Below, one piece after another: positions 24,782 through 31,771 of a DNA stretch of 64,000 nucleotides (its first letter is position 1; every line of letters starts with the position of its first letter). The notes under the pieces were generated by a model that was given only the letters and a program-made list of their open reading frames with translations, had not been told where the DNA came from and made no database searches. The position numbers and the translations under genes were made by a program. This stretch comes from Desulfuromonadales bacterium (lineage in GTDB: Bacteria > Desulfobacterota > Desulfuromonadia > Desulfuromonadales > BM103), in contig JACZKE010000017.1 of NCBI GenBank assembly GCA_014860225.1, positions 1 through 64,000 on the forward strand, given 5' to 3'.

Positions 24782-25765
24782 ATGGGATCTTCAGGACGCA
24801 AGTTTTTACTCACCTGTGCCAGCCTGTTTGGAATCTGCTGTTTTGCGACAATCAGTTTCGCTGTTACCTGGGATATGCCCACGCCTTATCCGGACAAAAC
24901 ATTTCACACCCAGAACATTGCTCAGTTTGCCGATGAAGTAGAAAAAGCCACCAACGGCAACCTTAAAATCAACATTCATTCTGCGGGATCGTTGTTTAAA
25001 CACCCTGAAATTAAAAATGCCGTGCGCGGTGGGCAGGTGCCGATTGGCGAGATCTTTCTGTCGCTGCTTTCCAATGAGAATGCCGTCTTTGGTGCTGACT
25101 CCCAACCCTTTCTGGCCACAAATTATGACGAGGCAGCAAAACTCTGGGCTGCCCAAAAACCGATTATTACCAAGCTGTTGAACGAGCAGGGACTTATGCC
25201 GCTTTTTTCGGTGGCCTGGCCACCTCAGGGGCTCTATACCAAAAAAGCCATCAACACTGTAGAAGATCTGAAAGGGATCAAATTCAGAGCCTATAATGCG
25301 ACGCTGGAAAAATTCGCCAACCTGGTTGGAGCTGCCCCTACCCAGGTTGAAGTTCCCGATATTCCCCAGGCTTTTGCGACCGGCCGGGTCGATGCGATGA
25401 TCACCTCCCCTTCGACCGGGGCAAACTCAAAAGCCTGGGATTTTGTCACTCACTATACGGATATTCAGGCCTGGCTACCGAAGAACATTGTGGTCGTCAA
25501 TCAGCGCGCATTTCGCAAACTGGACCAGGCCGACCAGCAAGCTGTGCTAACTGCTGCGGCTGCTGCGGAAAAACGTGGCTGGGACATGAGTGTGCAGGAA
25601 ACAACCGAAAAAACGGCGATACTCAAGGAAAACGGCGTTATCATTGTGACTCCCAGCCAAACGCTGATGGATAGCCTTAAAAAAGTCGGCGCCGAAATGT
25701 TGAATGACTGGAAAAAAGAAGCTGGTGCAGATGGTGAGGCTATTTTGCAATCCTACCAGAATTAA
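24782..25765 (+). CDS. dctP: TRAP transporter substrate-binding protein (DctP family)
   Basis: A 327-residue periplasmic receptor. ATG 24782 follows AAGGAGAAGCATC. The signal peptide covers about 1-30 (FLLTCASLFGICCFATISFA). The DctP fold is recognisable from WDMPTPYPDKTFHTQNIAQF and the conserved core LKGIKFRAYNATLEKFANLV; the residues after it, APTQVEVPDIPQAFATGRVD, hold the arginine/loop region that binds carboxylates. First gene of a dctPQM operon, separated from dctQ by a strong hairpin. The substrate is probably an organic acid related to the hydantoinase pathway (inferred). Confidence 0.93.
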   Translation: MGSSGRKFLLTCASLFGICCFATISFAVTWDMPTPYPDKTFHTQNIAQFADEVEKATNGNLKINIHSAGSLFKHPEIKNAVRGGQVPIGEIFLSLLSNENAVFGADSQPFLATNYDEAAKLWAAQKPIITKLLNEQGLMPLFSVAWPPQGLYTKKAINTVEDLKGIKFRAYNATLEKFANLVGAAPTQVEVPDIPQAFATGRVDAMITSPSTGANSKAWDFVTHYTDIQAWLPKNIVVVNQRAFRKLDQADQQAVLTAAAAAEKRGWDMSVQETTEKTAILKENGVIIVTPSQTLMDSLKKVGAEMLNDWKKEAGADGEAILQSYQN

Positions 25766-25776
25766 ATCACAAGACG

Positions 25777-25808
25777 CTCACGGGAGTCCTTGACAGGATT
25801 CCCGTGAG
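25777..25808 (+). terminator. attenuating hairpin between dctP and dctQ
   Basis: CTCACGGGA (25777-25785) pairs with TCCCGTGAG (25800-25808), extended by TCC/GGA inside. There is no U-tract, so it is more likely an mRNA-stabilising or partial terminator structure that keeps the receptor in excess over the membrane subunits. Confidence 0.6.
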
Positions 25809-25814
25809 ATTCCA

Positions 25815-26444
25815 ATGGCACCTGACATGGGATCAGCAACCGGAGAAAAAAGCATTCTGCGCAGCAGCCTGGATAAACTTTATCTGGCCAGCGGCTGGCT
25901 TGCGGCCGCCAGCATTGCAGTCATTTGCCTGCTGGTGCTCTGCCAGGTCTGCTTGAATGCGGTCGATCGCTGCAGCGGGCTAATCACCGGGTCAGCCATT
26001 GGCCTGACGATTCCGTCCTATGCCGATTTTACCGGGTTTTTTCTCGCTGCCGCATCTTTTCTGGCCCTGGCCTATACCTTGCGCCAGGGCGGACAGATCC
26101 GGGTGGTTTTGATACTTTCACGCTTCAACCGTAAGCTGAGGCACATTTTTGAAATCTGGTGCCTCCTGCTGGCGTCACTGGTGACCCTTTACTTTACCTG
26201 GTACAGCTTTCTGCTCATTCGGGAGTCCTATCTTTACCATGACCTTTCTTCAGGCATGATCGCTGTGCCCATCTGGATTCCGCAGTCGGCCATGTTTCTT
26301 GGTCTGGTGGTGTTATCGATTGCGCTGGTCGATGAACTCATCAGCGCTTTTAAAGGACAGATCCCCGGTTATGTCGGGGCGGGAGAACGTCTTTTAGATG
26401 AAACCGCTGATGAACCTGCTGGAGAGCTTTCATGTCGGAAATGA
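25815..26444 (+). CDS. dctQ: TRAP transporter small membrane subunit (DctQ family)
   Basis: A 209-residue protein with four membrane segments (about 28-50, 70-90, 108-130 and 150-175). The DctQ signature is LAYTLRQGGQIRVVLILSRF after the second helix. ATG 25815 has little ribosome-binding sequence; ATG 25827 is an alternative. The loop between helices 1 and 2 is longer than usual. Its 3' end overlaps dctM by 13 bp. Confidence 0.88.
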   Translation: MAPDMGSATGEKSILRSSLDKLYLASGWLAAASIAVICLLVLCQVCLNAVDRCSGLITGSAIGLTIPSYADFTGFFLAAASFLALAYTLRQGGQIRVVLILSRFNRKLRHIFEIWCLLLASLVTLYFTWYSFLLIRESYLYHDLSSGMIAVPIWIPQSAMFLGLVVLSIALVDELISAFKGQIPGYVGAGERLLDETADEPAGELSCRK

Positions 26445-27733
26445 GCATGATGCTTTTCCTGCTGCTCGCCCTTTTTGTCCTGCTGGGCAGTGGCGTCTGG
26501 GTTGCTTTTTCCTTGTTGAGCGTCGGCATGCTCGGCATGGCACTTTTTACCGACGCGCCTTTGGGCGAGGTGTTGGCAACCACCGTATGGGGAGCGAGTA
26601 ACTCCTGGTCGCTGGCCGCTCTGCCGCTGTTTGTGTGGATGGGTGAAATTCTCTATCGCTCACGACTCTCTGAAGACATGTTTGCCGGACTCTCACCCTG
26701 GCTAACCCATGTGCCCGGCAGGCTTCTGCATGTCAACATTCTCGGCAGCGGAATTTTTGCTGCTGTTTCCGGTTCATCAGCGGCCACTGCGGCCACCATC
26801 GGCAAGATGTCAATTCCCGAACTTGCCCGGCGGAAATATCCCCAGAGCATGGTGATTGGCACCCTTGCGGGTTCTGCTACTTTGGGCCTGCTCATTCCCC
26901 CGTCCATTATTCTCATTGTTTATGGGGTCGCCACGGAACAATCGATCGCCCGGCTTTTTATTGGCGGGATTCTGCCGGGCCTTTTGCTGGTCGCGCTTTT
27001 TATGGGTTATGTTGTGGTCTGGTCACTTTTACATCCGGACCAGATTCCTGCCGGTGACGAAACCCTTTCTTTTCGCGAACGCATGAAGCGTTCACGGCGG
27101 CTTATTCCCGTCATCCTGCTGATTGCTGGTGTGATTGGTTCCATCTACTCCGGCGTTGCATCCCCAACCGACGCGGCAGCGGTTGGCGTTGCCTTGTCAC
27201 TGGTTCTTTCCAAATATACCGGAACCCTCAGTCGTCAATCATTTTTCGCTGGTTTAATGGGGGCCACCCAGACCTCGTGCATGATCGCCTTCATTCTGAC
27301 CGGCGCTGCCTTTCTCACCGTCGCCATGGGTTTTACCGGTATTCCGCGGATGCTGGCCACCTGGATCGTGGCCATGCAGCTTTCCCCTTATGCGCTGCTC
27401 GGTGCCCTGACTATTTTCTTTATTATTCTTGGTTGTTTTCTGGATGGCATCTCTGTTGTAGTTTTAACAACATCCGTGATCATGCCCATGGTCGAGCAGG
27501 CAGGGATTGACCCTTTCTGGTTCGGAATTTTTGTGGTGATTGTGGTCGAAATGTCACAAATTACGCCGCCGGTAGGCTTTAACCTCTTTGTTATCCAGGG
27601 ATTGACCGGGTTGGATATTCTGCGGGTGGCTTACGCTGCCCTGCCTTTTTTTCTGCTGTTGCTGGTGGCGCTTGCTATGATTGTTGCTGTACCGTCCATC
27701 GTGACACTATTGCCAGACATGATGGGTGGCTAG
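26432..27733 (+). CDS. dctM: TRAP transporter large membrane subunit (DctM family)
   Basis: A 433-residue protein with about 12 hydrophobic segments. Family hallmarks: WSLAALPLFVWMGEILYRS, SGSSAATAATIGKMSIPELA, PPSIILIVYG and the C-terminal QITPPVGFNLFVIQG. It forms the Na+-coupled transport channel with DctQ. Its TAG stop at 27731-27733 is the first trinucleotide of a family B repeat (TAGCAGCCTG), so the natural C-terminus may have been changed by the insertion. Confidence 0.95.
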   Translation: MSEMSMMLFLLLALFVLLGSGVWVAFSLLSVGMLGMALFTDAPLGEVLATTVWGASNSWSLAALPLFVWMGEILYRSRLSEDMFAGLSPWLTHVPGRLLHVNILGSGIFAAVSGSSAATAATIGKMSIPELARRKYPQSMVIGTLAGSATLGLLIPPSIILIVYGVATEQSIARLFIGGILPGLLLVALFMGYVVVWSLLHPDQIPAGDETLSFRERMKRSRRLIPVILLIAGVIGSIYSGVASPTDAAAVGVALSLVLSKYTGTLSRQSFFAGLMGATQTSCMIAFILTGAAFLTVAMGFTGIPRMLATWIVAMQLSPYALLGALTIFFIILGCFLDGISVVVLTTSVIMPMVEQAGIDPFWFGIFVVIVVEMSQITPPVGFNLFVIQGLTGLDILRVAYAALPFFLLLLVALAMIVAVPSIVTLLPDMMGG

Positions 27734-27823
27734 CAGCCTGTCGGACTATCCATGTGCCGGCTGCAAATCCGCCGATTGACGCAAAGATTGCGGAAAAGGG
27801 CCGTTCCCCCCGACGAAAACCAA
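27731..27823. mobile_element. composite repeat: family B left end joined to inverted family A end
   Basis: Bases 27731-27770 are family B (TAGCAGCCTGTCGGACTATC, then GCCGGCTGCAAATCC). Bases 27771-27823 are the complement of family A (GATTGACGCAAAGATTGCGG, AAGGGCCG, CGACGAAAAC). It exactly fills the space between two convergent stop codons (dctM TAG 27731-27733 and the regulator TAG 27826-27824). Confidence 0.65.
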
Positions 27824-28354
27824 CTACAAGGATGCTGCCGCCCTTGATGCCTGATCATAGAGCCCTGAAAGCAAGCGCAGCAAAGAGGCCGCTTCACTGA
27901 TCTCTGATCCTTCTTTCTCCAGATTCCGGTACACCGAGGTAAGGCAGCGCTCCCGTATTTGCCGATACTCTTTGCAGGCGTTGGACCCCTCTTCCGTGGT
28001 TTTATAAAAAATTTCCTTGCCGCGTTTTTCTTTTTGTACCAGGTTCAATTTCGTCAGTTTCTTCAGCGCGTAATTCACCGTATGGCTGTCTTCAACATGC
28101 AGCACAAAGCAAATATCGACCAGACGTTTTTCCCGGTTACGATGGTTGACGTTGTGTAAGACCAACACGTCGAGGGGACTGAAGTCCTGAAATCCGGCAG
28201 CGCTCATACAGCGAACCATCCAGCGCGTAAAAGCGTTGTGCGCGATAATCATGCCATACTCAAATTCACTGAGCTGCCAGCTATCCGGAGAAGTCAGATG
28301 CTCGGAAGAGACAATAGGCACCACCGGTTTCAGGAATTCCTGCTGATCATCCAT
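27824..28354 (-). CDS. MarR-like winged-helix transcriptional regulator
   Basis: A 176-residue protein; ATG 28354 is preferred because AGGAGG lies 8 nt upstream (a GTG at 28363 is the alternative). The winged helix spans about 55-125: FSPLDVLVLHNVNHRNREKR, then DSHTVNYALKKLTKLNLVQK and the wing EKRGKEIFYKTTEEG. It lies directly downstream of and convergent to dctPQM, and is the obvious candidate to bind the inverted repeats at 24459-24512. It may sense a hydantoin- or acid-type ligand. Confidence 0.88.
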   Translation of the reverse strand: MDDQQEFLKPVVPIVSSEHLTSPDSWQLSEFEYGMIIAHNAFTRWMVRCMSAAGFQDFSPLDVLVLHNVNHRNREKRLVDICFVLHVEDSHTVNYALKKLTKLNLVQKEKRGKEIFYKTTEEGSNACKEYRQIRERCLTSVYRNLEKEGSEISEAASLLRLLSGLYDQASRAAASL

Positions 28355-28551
28355 TGAACACACCTCCTATGTTTTTTGGGGGGTTATCTTAATCAACCTG
28401 TTTCCACTCCTGGCAGCACAAACCCTCGCCAGCCCCTGCAGGTGGAAAGTAAAAGATCTCAGTGGTAAGGCGCTCAAGCAAAACCACCCTACAATAATGG
28501 TTAATAATCCACAACAATTACCGGCACATAAGCGATGACTTCAAAAAAAAC

Positions 28552-28682
28552 TCACTGCAGTTTCATAGCCACTTGCTTTGTAAAGAAAACCCGTGTTTGC
28601 CTGGTGCATTCAGCAAAGACGATATCCAGACGCGGGCTCACTCCACTCAGCCCATCAAAAACCTTCTCGGCCCAGTGTCCAG
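28552..28682 (-). pseudogene. possible C-terminal gene remnant
   Basis: The minus-strand frame ending at 28552 (AEKVFDGLSGVSPRLDIVFA, then ECTRQTRVFFTKQVAMKLQ) has protein-like composition and sits in the gap 28355-28682 just beyond the UbiB-type gene, but it has no start of its own. It could be the 3' end of a decayed gene. Nothing else is visible in this gap. Confidence 0.25.
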
Positions 28683-30254
28683 CTACCTCTGTCGGAACAG
28701 CACGACCGCTGCCGCGAGCAGACAGGCAACAGCAAGGTAGACCGACCACACCTGCGGCAGCTGCTGAAAATAGAAAGCCAGAGCCAGAAAGAAGATCAGC
28801 CGACTAATGGCCTGCAGGTGTTTTTTAAGTCGCTCCAGTATGTAGTGCCGGTCAGCAACCGACATACGCACCACAAGTTCACCCTGTTCCGCCAGTTCAA
28901 CAACTTTGCGTGCTTTTGACACCGTTAACGGCAGTTGAATAAACTCATTTTTCAGGCGCTCGAACGAAAGGCCACCCTCCCCCAGCGCACGCGGCAGGTT
29001 CTGCCAGAGGATCGGCAGGATGTCCTTGATGCCGTTGAAATTCTCAACGTACTGGGTACCAATGCCTTCGACCAGCGAACTGACCCGCATCACGTAAATC
29101 ACATCCTGTGGCAGTTTGAATGGCTGGTCGTGCATCACGTTGAGTATACCGAAGGCCAGTTCCTGCATACTTGAGGCCTTGAGGTGCTTGCTGTCGAAGA
29201 TTTCGAATAAATTCTCGGCAACACTGCTCAGGCTATTGAAATCGGAATCTTCGGTGAGAATGCCCATCTTGCGCGTGGCACTGACCAGCAGTTCAAAATC
29301 CCTTTCGTAGGCTGCTTTTACCGCATAAATCATCGCCTGGCGCATGCTCTGGGGAATCCGGCTGACCATGCCGAAATCGAGCAGGATCAGCTCGCCGGTG
29401 GGGCTGACCAACAGGTTACCGGGATGAGGGTCGGCGTGAAAGAACCCCTTGACAAGCATCTGCTCGACATAAAACACCACGAGCTTCTGCATCAGTTCGG
29501 AGAAGGAAACATCCAGACTTTTTATCAAGGTGACATCATCAATCCGCACGCCTTCTTCAAAGCTCATCACCAGGGCAGAGTCCGAGCAATACTCGTTATA
29601 AGGCACCGGAAAGCGTATTCCCGAATCGGCATAGACCTGGCTGAAGTGCTCCAGGTTGGCCAACTCCTGGCGCATGCTCACTTCCTGCAGGACCACCCGG
29701 GAGAAAGCCTTCAATAACGATTCTATGGAGTGACGGGTCTGATCGGTAAAAAGTGGACGGAAGATTTTCAGGAACAGGTTCAGCAGCAGGATGTCGATGC
29801 GCACCTGCAGCTGGATGTTTTCCCGCAGCAGTTTGACGGCAACAATGGTGTGCGTATCGCGCAATTCTGCTTTGTGCACCTGACCGATGGAAGCACTGGC
29901 CAGCGGCACCTGGTTGAAGTGGACGAACACCTCGGGATCAGGGAAAGCGCGGCGGAACGCCCGCAAACGATCCTTGTCGTTCATCGCCGGCATGCGATCG
30001 TGCAACTGCCGAAGCGCCAGCAGATAGACCGGGTCGAAAAAATCGGCCCGGGTTGCCAGCACCTGGGCCAGCTTGAGAAAACTAGCGCCTAGAGATCGAA
30101 TGTTTTCGACCAGCTCCTCTGGCTCCAGAGGCTGCCACAGCAACCAGCGTCGCCGGCGGCGGAAAAGCAGGAACACGGTCACCAGAAAACGGAAGATCGC
30201 ATAACTGCGCTGCGGGCGACACAGATACAGGCCGAGCCAGGACCTACGGATCAA
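28683..30254 (-). CDS. UbiB/AarF (ABC1) family atypical kinase
   Basis: A 523-residue protein. It begins at TTG 30254, overlapping the upstream phasin-like gene by 11 bp. The ABC1 core is clear: the A-rich loop VPLASASIGQVHKAEL (about 120-135), the lysine in IVAVKLL, the catalytic loop FHADPHPGNLL and metal-binding LLDFGMVSRI near 270. The family KxGQ motif reads KLAQ (SFLKLAQVLATRADFF). Two C-terminal membrane helices (about 480-520) anchor it. Family knowledge: ATPase/kinase-like protein supporting ubiquinone or other prenyl-lipid metabolism. Confidence 0.92.
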   Translation of the reverse strand: MIRRSWLGLYLCRPQRSYAIFRFLVTVFLLFRRRRRWLLWQPLEPEELVENIRSLGASFLKLAQVLATRADFFDPVYLLALRQLHDRMPAMNDKDRLRAFRRAFPDPEVFVHFNQVPLASASIGQVHKAELRDTHTIVAVKLLRENIQLQVRIDILLLNLFLKIFRPLFTDQTRHSIESLLKAFSRVVLQEVSMRQELANLEHFSQVYADSGIRFPVPYNEYCSDSALVMSFEEGVRIDDVTLIKSLDVSFSELMQKLVVFYVEQMLVKGFFHADPHPGNLLVSPTGELILLDFGMVSRIPQSMRQAMIYAVKAAYERDFELLVSATRKMGILTEDSDFNSLSSVAENLFEIFDSKHLKASSMQELAFGILNVMHDQPFKLPQDVIYVMRVSSLVEGIGTQYVENFNGIKDILPILWQNLPRALGEGGLSFERLKNEFIQLPLTVSKARKVVELAEQGELVVRMSVADRHYILERLKKHLQAISRLIFFLALAFYFQQLPQVWSVYLAVACLLAAAVVLFRQR

Positions 30255-30531
30255 CTTTCTTGCTCAGCTCTTTTTTTAACTTTTTCAGGTCATCTTTGGT
30301 GGCCAGATTCAGCTCAGTGACCACCTCTTTAACGATGTCCTTTACCATGCCCTTGAATTGCTCTTTCTCTTTTTCGCCGCGTTTGACCATCTCGTCGAAG
30401 AATGTACGTGCATGCCCTTCACTCTTTTCCTGCCAGGCCTTGATCTCCTCGCTGTTGGCTTCCAGCTTGTCTTTAACAGCCAGGGCGCCGCCGAGGGCCG
30501 CGTAAAAAAATTGCTCAAGTTTCTTCTCCAT
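30244..30531 (-). CDS. phasin-like coiled-coil protein
   Basis: A 95-residue helical, lysine/glutamate-rich protein. ATG 30531 follows AGGAGGAACCTG. MEKKLEQFFYAALGGALAVK followed by the amphipathic KLEANSEEIKAWQEKSEGHA resembles small phasin-superfamily proteins that precede AarF/UbiB genes in related bacteria. It is translationally coupled to the downstream kinase-like gene. Role unknown; possibly membrane or granule surface binding. Confidence 0.75.
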   Translation of the reverse strand: MEKKLEQFFYAALGGALAVKDKLEANSEEIKAWQEKSEGHARTFFDEMVKRGEKEKEQFKGMVKDIVKEVVTELNLATKDDLKKLKKELSKKVDP

Positions 30532-30784
30532 CAGGTTCCTCCTTTTACGGTGTTGTATACAAACATTAGCAGGTTGCATCGGAAGGGCAATCACCTGAAG
30601 GGGCACCTCAAAGCAGAGCAGTTCCGGATAATCGCTCTCATCATATTTCAGGTTGTATTTGAAGGTGCTGACGAGCATTTGGGATCAAGAACTGGGGATA
30701 CTTCTACCTTCCGTGTCTACGGTTGCCAAGGGAGAATGCTGGCGGGACTCCCAGAACGGGAGCAATGATACATCGTCCAATCAC

Positions 30785-31507
30785 TCAGTAGCCCCTGGTG
30801 AAGGTAACAAAACCCTGAACTCCTGAAAGGCCGCCGTCCTCGATGGCCCGGTCGAATTCCGCGTTGGTTGCAATACCACGGACCGTGATCCCCAGGTAGG
30901 CGTCACCGGCAATCCGGTACTCCACTCCTGCCTTGGCGTATCCGCCGACACCGAATACCGATTCACTGTAGGAATCACGGGTTTCTATCATAGGGGTGAC
31001 GGTCAGGTCTTCCGCTGTCGTGTCATCGGAATATTCGCCAAACAGCATCATGGGACCAACGGCGCCGTACAACCGCCACCGGTTGCCCAGCACCGTCTGT
31101 GCATACAACCCGATCGCCAGATCAACCAGCCAGAGTTCTGAATCGATTTCAATCCGGGTCTGTGCATTGCCAGCAGAAATCGAGGTGTCGTCAGATCGCC
31201 AGCCAATCAGCAGGGAAGCATCGACACCAATGTGACTCTCGGTTCCGGCAAATGCATATTGCCCGGCAATCCCCAAATAAGGCATGGTTGAGAGGTCGTT
31301 AGTTGACATAGCATCCGGATCATTCAGATCTGGTTCAGCGAATGTCAGTTTGTTTTCATCGAGACTGGCGGCACCGACCAGCCCCTGGAAATAGGTGAGG
31401 CCCTGGTACTCCCCGGCAGCTGCAACCGGGGTACCAATAGCCAAAGCAGCCAGCAGGGAAAAGACGGTCAGGCAAAGCAAGCTCCGGCTGTGATCAAGTG
31501 ACAACAT
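30785..31507 (-). CDS. outer-membrane beta-barrel protein
   Basis: A 240-residue protein from ATG 31507 (GGGGGGATCAC upstream). The signal peptide (LLCLTVFSLLAALAIGTPVA, cleavage near AAAG) is followed by alternating amphipathic strands and a C-terminal aromatic-rich end (GVQGFVTFTRGY) ending in tyrosine, as in barrel insertion signals. Strand segments such as RWRLYGAVGPMMLFGEYSDD and VFGVGGYAKAGVEYRI fit an 8-10-stranded barrel. The exact family is unknown. Confidence 0.8.
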   Translation of the reverse strand: MLSLDHSRSLLCLTVFSLLAALAIGTPVAAAGEYQGLTYFQGLVGAASLDENKLTFAEPDLNDPDAMSTNDLSTMPYLGIAGQYAFAGTESHIGVDASLLIGWRSDDTSISAGNAQTRIEIDSELWLVDLAIGLYAQTVLGNRWRLYGAVGPMMLFGEYSDDTTAEDLTVTPMIETRDSYSESVFGVGGYAKAGVEYRIAGDAYLGITVRGIATNAEFDRAIEDGGLSGVQGFVTFTRGY

Positions 31508-31539
31508 GTGATCCCCCCTCAACACCAGACAATTGAAAA

Positions 31540-31590
31540 GTTGAATTCAACCACTCAATAAAAATATCACAGGTTTGCTACGACGCAAAC
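31540..31590. promoter_or_regulatory. two inverted repeats in the outer-membrane protein promoter
   Basis: GTTGAATTCAAC (31540-31551) is a perfect 12-bp palindrome 33 bp upstream of the start. GTTTGC-TACGAC-GCAAAC (31573-31590) is a second inverted repeat. Either could be an operator. No good -35/-10 pair is obvious between them. Confidence 0.35.
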
Positions 31591-31752
31591 GCCTCAGCTA
31601 TGATTGCAATTGATGTCCATGAATTGAAAAACCGCCGGTCCGGGTCGACAGCCGGGGTCGGGTTGCGAAAAAAGCTGGTGGATGAGTTCAATTAGTTTCC
31701 ATCAGGAAAGTCTGGATAACACATGCACAGTTTTCGATCTGGATACTAATTC

Positions 31753-31771
31753 AGGAGTCTGTCGGACTCCT
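31753..31771. terminator. hairpin overlapping the stop of the spermidine-synthase-like gene
   Basis: AGGAGTC-TGTCG-GACTCCT, a perfect 7-bp stem. It contains part of the TAG stop (31772-31770) of the minus-strand gene. No U-tract follows, so termination is uncertain. Confidence 0.4.
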
